DNA of 9,067 nt from Hydrogenedens sp964549105 (GTDB taxonomy: Bacteria > Hydrogenedentota > Hydrogenedentia > Hydrogenedentales > Hydrogenedentaceae): assembly GCA_964549105.1 (NCBI GenBank), contig CAZJTZ010000050.1:1-9067 (forward strand), read 5' to 3'. Shown here in pieces: positions 6,275-9,067 of the stretch. The notes beneath the pieces are model-generated. The model saw nothing but the letters and a program-made list of their open reading frames with translations. It did not search any database and was not told where the DNA came from. The translations under genes were made by a program, and so were the position numbers. Within the stretch, counting starts at the first letter, position 1; each line of letters begins with the position of its first letter.

Positions 6275-7879
6275 TTACTCAACTTTTAAAAATTTATTTT
6301 CCAATGAATTTAATACCATAATAGAATATTTTAAAATCTCATCAAATATTTCTGGGAATTCTTTTTCCCCAATCCCAAACTCCTTTTTAACCTTATCATA
6401 ATTCTTTCCTTTAAGGTGTGCTACACCTGTTGACCGAAGTCGCTGCAAATTCCTAAGAAATTCTATCATTTCTAAAAATTTAATGTTTTTCGATTTCAGA
6501 AATACCTCTAACTTATCAATACCTTTTGCATCTTTCTTTATTGGAAGCCTGGTAGCTAATTTTTCTTCATTAAGAGAATCAATTAAAATCTTTGTTAATG
6601 ACAAAACTTGTCCGTCAAACTCTTTTTGTTCATTGTTAAGAGGTATTCTCAAAGTCTTAAAATGATGCTCGTCTTCTTGTGATAGTGGTAAAAATAGATG
6701 CCAGCCAAACTTTTTTTCCCACTCTTGTTGAAAATATATAAATTTATCTTTAAAATACAAATCGCTTCTTTCAGAGTCAGCAGACTCTGCCATAATGTCT
6801 CGCTTAAATTTTGTTATACTTATTGTTCCATCCGGAGGGATGTTAAAACTCTTCCAATAAATTTGTTCTTTATACAGAAGATGTCCTAAATCTCCAAGAT
6901 ATACTATTACATATTTTTCGTGATTATTATCTATTCCTAAGCTCCAAAGTGAGCCACATCCTAAATATCCATCTTTAACATAGTATTTTGATGGGTTAGA
7001 GTAATACTTACCGAGAACTTCTTTTTTAAAAAATACAGGTGTTAAATAATTAGGGGCTCCAGCATTTTTGCCAAAATGATTTGAAAGATTATCTTCATTG
7101 CAAGTGTGTGTGATTTCATTTCCATTTTCATCTACCCCAATTATAAAATCAACGAACTTTTTCTCTGTTTCATTCGTTTTATAACCATCTCCTTTAATTA
7201 TTTTTTTGCCTAAAAGTTGTGCAAAACTATTCCATTTATCTTCAACTAAACTGGGATGTTTTTTATCAATAGAAATCATGTAAATATAATTAGAGTCCTT
7301 ATATGTTCTCTGGTCACTTTTAAGACCAAGTTCATTAAGAGGAGAATCTGCAAACCTTCTTACTTCAAAATATACTGCAAGATACATATTTTTTATATTT
7401 AAATAATTTTTTATAAAAGGAAGATTAATTTGGATTTCATCCTCTTTCATTCTTACTACTTCTTCTTCGTCTCCATTATTGTCAATATATATAAGATTCC
7501 CTGTAGATTTATCTTGATAAAGATTAAAAAAATGTCTAAATTCTTCTGAAATTTCTAAGTATGGTTTTTTTATTTCGTAGAAACTACGATAGAATACTAA
7601 CGGTTCTATTCCTTCGTAATTTCCAAATCGAAGATAGGTGTTTTTATTTAATGTCTCAGAAAAAGAATTTACAGGCATTCCTTGTTCAAATGATAAGTCC
7701 CGATTAACATTAGCAAACACTTTTATTTCTATTTTTGGTGGTATTAATGCACAGTAAATATCTACTATTTCATAATCTTGCTTGCTATATTTATAGATTG
7801 TAAGCCACTTTTCTGTGCCGAATTCACTTTTAATAAATATCTGCAAATCTTTAAATTCAAGTCTTTCTTTGTCAGTCAT
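6275..7879 (-). CDS. Uncharacterised 534-residue protein with HEPN-like C-terminal region
   Basis: I cannot name the family. It is a soluble protein with no signal peptide or membrane segment. Residues 1-450 look like mixed alpha/beta, with notable blocks EISEEFRHFFNLY (109-121), GYLGCGSLWSLGID (304-317), YVIVYLGDLG (323-332), FGWHLFLPLSQEDEHHF (391-407) and FDGQVLSLTKILIDSLNEEK (421-440). Residues 455-530 look all-helical and contain LRSTGVAHLKG (481-491), an R482-X5-H488 pair that fits the R-X4-6-H active-site motif of HEPN ribonucleases, followed by lysine-rich residues. HEPN domains are common in abortive-infection and toxin systems, so a defence role is a reasonable guess, but no partner gene (nucleotidyltransferase, methylase, helicase) is nearby in the window. 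Codon use is strongly A/T-biased (K, I, N, Y, F), unlike valS, which suggests an accessory or transferred gene. The start is set by AGGAG at 7887-7891. The frame is long and intact. Confidence 0.85.
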   Translation of the reverse strand: MTDKERLEFKDLQIFIKSEFGTEKWLTIYKYSKQDYEIVDIYCALIPPKIEIKVFANVNRDLSFEQGMPVNSFSETLNKNTYLRFGNYEGIEPLVFYRSFYEIKKPYLEISEEFRHFFNLYQDKSTGNLIYIDNNGDEEEVVRMKEDEIQINLPFIKNYLNIKNMYLAVYFEVRRFADSPLNELGLKSDQRTYKDSNYIYMISIDKKHPSLVEDKWNSFAQLLGKKIIKGDGYKTNETEKKFVDFIIGVDENGNEITHTCNEDNLSNHFGKNAGAPNYLTPVFFKKEVLGKYYSNPSKYYVKDGYLGCGSLWSLGIDNNHEKYVIVYLGDLGHLLYKEQIYWKSFNIPPDGTISITKFKRDIMAESADSERSDLYFKDKFIYFQQEWEKKFGWHLFLPLSQEDEHHFKTLRIPLNNEQKEFDGQVLSLTKILIDSLNEEKLATRLPIKKDAKGIDKLEVFLKSKNIKFLEMIEFLRNLQRLRSTGVAHLKGKNYDKVKKEFGIGEKEFPEIFDEILKYSIMVLNSLENKFLKVE

Positions 7880-7886
7880 TGTCTTA

Positions 7887-7891
7887 CTCCT
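7887..7891 (-). promoter_or_regulatory. Ribosome binding site for the HEPN-like gene
   Basis: AGGAG (within CCAGGAG) on the minus strand, 7 bases before the ATG at 7879. It is a strong match with ideal spacing in a region otherwise almost free of G, and it decides the start. Confidence 0.75.
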
Positions 7892-7915
7892 GGTTATAAA
7901 TCAGTTTAATTAGTC

Positions 7916-7921
7916 ATTATA
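7916..7921 (-). promoter_or_regulatory. Possible -10 box for the HEPN-like gene
   Basis: TATAAT on the minus strand, 36 bases upstream of the start codon, a plausible distance for a short leader. No recognisable -35 lies at 16-18 bases. The surrounding DNA is extremely AT-rich, so this is a weak call. Confidence 0.3.
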
Positions 7922-8353
7922 ATTTATATTTAAAATTATATTCGAAAAGAAGTTTTCCCGAATATATACATTTGTCCATTTGTAAAACTAAGCATGTGTT
8001 TAATTTTTTTTATAAGATTATATGTTCTAAAAATTAACTAAAATTGATTAAAAATCTTTTCATTTTATAATCTTATTTTAATCAAAATTCGTGTTATTTA
8101 ATTAATATTATATTCTCTCAATAATTTTTCCCAAATAAATTACATTATTATATCTAATAATACTTAAAGCACAGCGAATTATAAGGAACAAAAATATATA
8201 TCTGCTATTTTGTAATGTCCAAAATAGAGTGGGTCAGATTTGTAGGGGTTTTTAATACTTTTGCTGAAAGATTAGGGAAGATGATATATTTTTTGATAGA
8301 CGATAACGATGTCTATTACAGTGTAGGGGTGTGTGGGTAGGGGTATTAATAGA
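7922..8353. other. Very AT-rich non-coding stretch with inverted repeats
   Basis: No coding frame is supported here. Roughly 7922-8200 is extremely poor in G and C. It contains the inverted pair TTGATTAAAA (8044-8053) and TTTTAATCAA (8076-8085) around a 22-base loop. A cleaner hairpin follows: CTATTTTG (8205-8212) and CAAAATAG (8220-8227) with a 7-base loop, immediately before GAGTGGGTCAG. A third pair is ATAGAC (8296-8301) and GTCTAT (8311-8316). G-rich runs containing TAGGGG appear at 8243-8248, 8323-8328 and 8339-8344, leading into the repeat cluster. The functions are unknown. Confidence 0.5.
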
Positions 8354-8494
8354 CTCTCTCCCTTGGCGAAAGGGGGAGTCGTAAGAGGGGGTGTTTGATT
8401 AGAATTGACCCCTCCGTCGCTGACGCGACACCTCCCCTTTGCAAGGTGAAGAGTCGTTTATTTATATCTATTCATATAGTCAGGTTTTAAAGGG
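8354..8494 (+). repeat. Foldback repeat, copy 1
   Basis: The unit has a left arm (CTCTCTCCCTTGGCGAAAGG onward) and a right arm (CCCCTCCGTCGCTGACGCG through about 8453). The reverse complement of the right arm resembles the left arm, so the whole can fold into one long imperfect hairpin around a short AT-rich middle (8392-8408). The right arm also has an internal stem GTCGC/GCGAC with loop TGAC (8416-8429). A 41-base AT-rich flank to 8494 is shared with copy 3. Over 141 aligned positions I count six substitutions and one 1-base gap between copies 1 and 3. The structure is MITE- or REP-like, with no transposase here. Confidence 0.85.
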
Positions 8495-8625
8495 AGTCGT
8501 AAGAGGGGTATAACACAGATATTCAAATTTTTCTTCTGCTGTGTGGAGTTATTATAGAGGTGTTTAGTTTGAACTAACCCCTCCGTCGCTTACGCGACAC
8601 CTCCCCTTCGCAAGGTGAGGAGTCG
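8492..8625 (+). repeat. Foldback repeat, copy 2 (diverged, with a 47-base insert)
   Basis: Bases 8492-8508 (GGGAGTCGTAAGAGGGG) repeat 8374-8390 of copy 1 exactly. A foreign stretch of about 47 bases follows, bounded near its ends by the inverted pair ACACAG (8513-8518) and CTGTGT (8539-8544). The right arm then resumes (about 8556-8625). The internal hairpin loop is TTAC instead of TGAC while both stem halves GTCGC/GCGAC are kept. The copy lacks the TTGGCGAAAG start of the left arm. It appears to be an older or rearranged copy. Confidence 0.7.
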
Positions 8626-8654
8626 TTGATAATAGCAAGGTGTGAATAATCAGG

Positions 8655-8796
8655 CTCTCCCCCTTGGCGAAAGAGGGAGTCGTAAGAGGGGGTGTTTGAT
8701 TAGAATTGACCCCTCCGTCGCTGACGCGACACCTCCCCTTCGCAAGGTGAGGAGTTTTTTTATTTATATCTATTCATATAGTCAGGTTTTAAAGGG
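8655..8796 (+). repeat. Foldback repeat, copy 3
   Basis: Matches copy 1 almost base for base at a spacing of 301 bases (302 after a T insertion in the T run at 8755-8761), including the AT-rich flank that ends TTTTAAAGGG. Sharing a flank outside the hairpin arms points to duplication of the larger segment, not two independent insertions. The 62-codon plus-strand frame at 8642-8830 lies across this copy and is not a gene. Confidence 0.85.
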
Positions 8797-8802
8797 TATC
8801 AC

Positions 8803-8816
8803 GAGCGTCCACGCTC
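8803..8816. repeat. Short perfect hairpin GAGCGT/ACGCTC
   Basis: GAGCGT (8803-8808) and ACGCTC (8811-8816) are perfectly complementary around CC. It sits 6 bases after repeat copy 3. I recall similar GAGCGTCC...ACGCTC palindromes as common intergenic REP-like elements, but only one copy is in this window. Confidence 0.4.
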
Positions 8817-8865
8817 ATGTAAAACTGTAAGTTCCTTTTCTGTGATTGTTATTAAACTTGCTAAC

Positions 8866-8910
8866 GGTTTTTAAGGGGGACAATTCCCTGATTGCACTTT
8901 TATAAAAACC
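8866..8910. repeat. Inverted repeat GGTTTTTA/TAAAAACC
   Basis: GGTTTTTA (8866-8873) and TAAAAACC (8903-8910) are perfect inverted copies. Between them AGGG (8874-8877) can also pair with CCCT (8886-8889), extending the structure. No gene lies nearby to which it could be assigned as a terminator or operator. Confidence 0.4.
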
Positions 8911-8957
8911 ATTCACTATTTTCTATCAATATTTTGCTGGAAGGGTAATAAAAAGAG

Positions 8958-8981
8958 TGCGTATCACTATATGCCTTTATA
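8958..8981. repeat. Degenerate copy of the GCGTAT palindrome
   Basis: Aligns without gaps to 9029-9052 at 17 of 24 positions. Six of the seven differences are transitions from G or C in the right copy to A or T here, as expected of a decaying repeat. The palindromic centre is partly lost (GCGTAT...ATATGC). Confidence 0.45.
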
Positions 8982-9026
8982 GACGACACCTCGGAAGTAT
9001 CGGTTATTTGCGGGGGTATTGGTTTT

Positions 9027-9048
9027 GGGGCGTATCGCCATACGCCCC
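9027..9048. repeat. Perfect hairpin GGGGCGTAT/ATACGCCCC
   Basis: A 9-base perfect stem (9027-9035 with 9040-9048) closes a CGCC loop, followed by TACAAAATATTTT. It is the strongest hairpin in the right end of the window and GC-rich in AT-rich surroundings. It could be a REP-like element. A terminator for a gene outside the window is an alternative, but the downstream tract is not a clean T run. Confidence 0.6.
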
Positions 9049-9067
9049 TACAAAATATTTTGAGTAT

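Larger units (their letters stand above)
8797..9067. other. Right-end non-coding region
   Basis: No reading frame with a start, ribosome binding site and protein-like composition is visible on either strand. Apart from the hairpins listed separately, I see nothing assignable. Confidence 0.5.

Noticed and set aside
8354..8796. CRISPR array
   Set aside because: Repeats are about 100-140 bases, only three copies, spaced about 150-300 bases apart and diverged, with no short regular repeat-spacer pattern and no cas genes.
8642..8830. 62-codon plus-strand frame over repeat copy 3
   Set aside because: It translates a palindromic repeat and its flank; no ribosome binding site or protein-like pattern.

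Overview
The window looks like a contig from an anaerobic, uncultured-community metagenome. It joins at least two stretches of DNA that do not seem to belong together. Positions 1 to about 1870 have balanced GC, plus-strand genes and the style of a Synergistetes or Firmicutes-like cell-envelope locus. They hold the 3' part of a stalk-domain plus Amidase_3 cell-wall amidase, then a membrane-anchored GerMN-domain protein. From about 1854 onward the DNA is more AT-rich and every supported gene is on the minus strand: thiC, valS and an unrecognised 534-residue protein. The lineage of this right part is uncertain; the genes are bacterial.

The main structural observation is at about 1854-1874. The GerMN gene (plus) and thiC (minus) meet tail to tail, and each loses its C-terminal part inside the same short run of bases. 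That run makes sense as GerMN in one frame and as the ThiC EGPGHV motif on the other strand. A join across about 18-24 shared bases explains this better than two genes naturally overlapping by 237 bases. I read it as a probable assembly chimera; a real rearrangement is the less likely alternative.

On the right part, valS (5749 to 3134) and thiC (3059 leftward) lie 74 bases apart in the same direction and may be co-transcribed. The valyl-tRNA synthetase is intact, 871 residues, with both class I signature motifs and the editing domain but no C-terminal coiled-coil arm. ThiC has about 402 genuine residues and lacks the rest of its barrel and the C-terminal Fe-S cysteine motif. After a 525-base AT-rich gap carrying a TGTCATTTCGAGCG-type repeat comes a very AT-rich gene (7879 to 6275). 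Its helical C terminus carries an Arg-X5-His motif, as in HEPN ribonuclease domains, so a defence or toxin role is possible but unproven.

Positions 7880-9067 appear to hold no gene. They contain AT-rich DNA, three related copies of a GC-rich foldback (MITE/REP-like) repeat, several shorter perfect hairpins, and two copies of a GCGTAT...ATACGC palindrome. This looks like a repeat-accumulating intergenic region next to an accessory gene. I found no complete new multi-gene system; the best candidates for a second look are the orphan HEPN-like gene and the repeat cluster.
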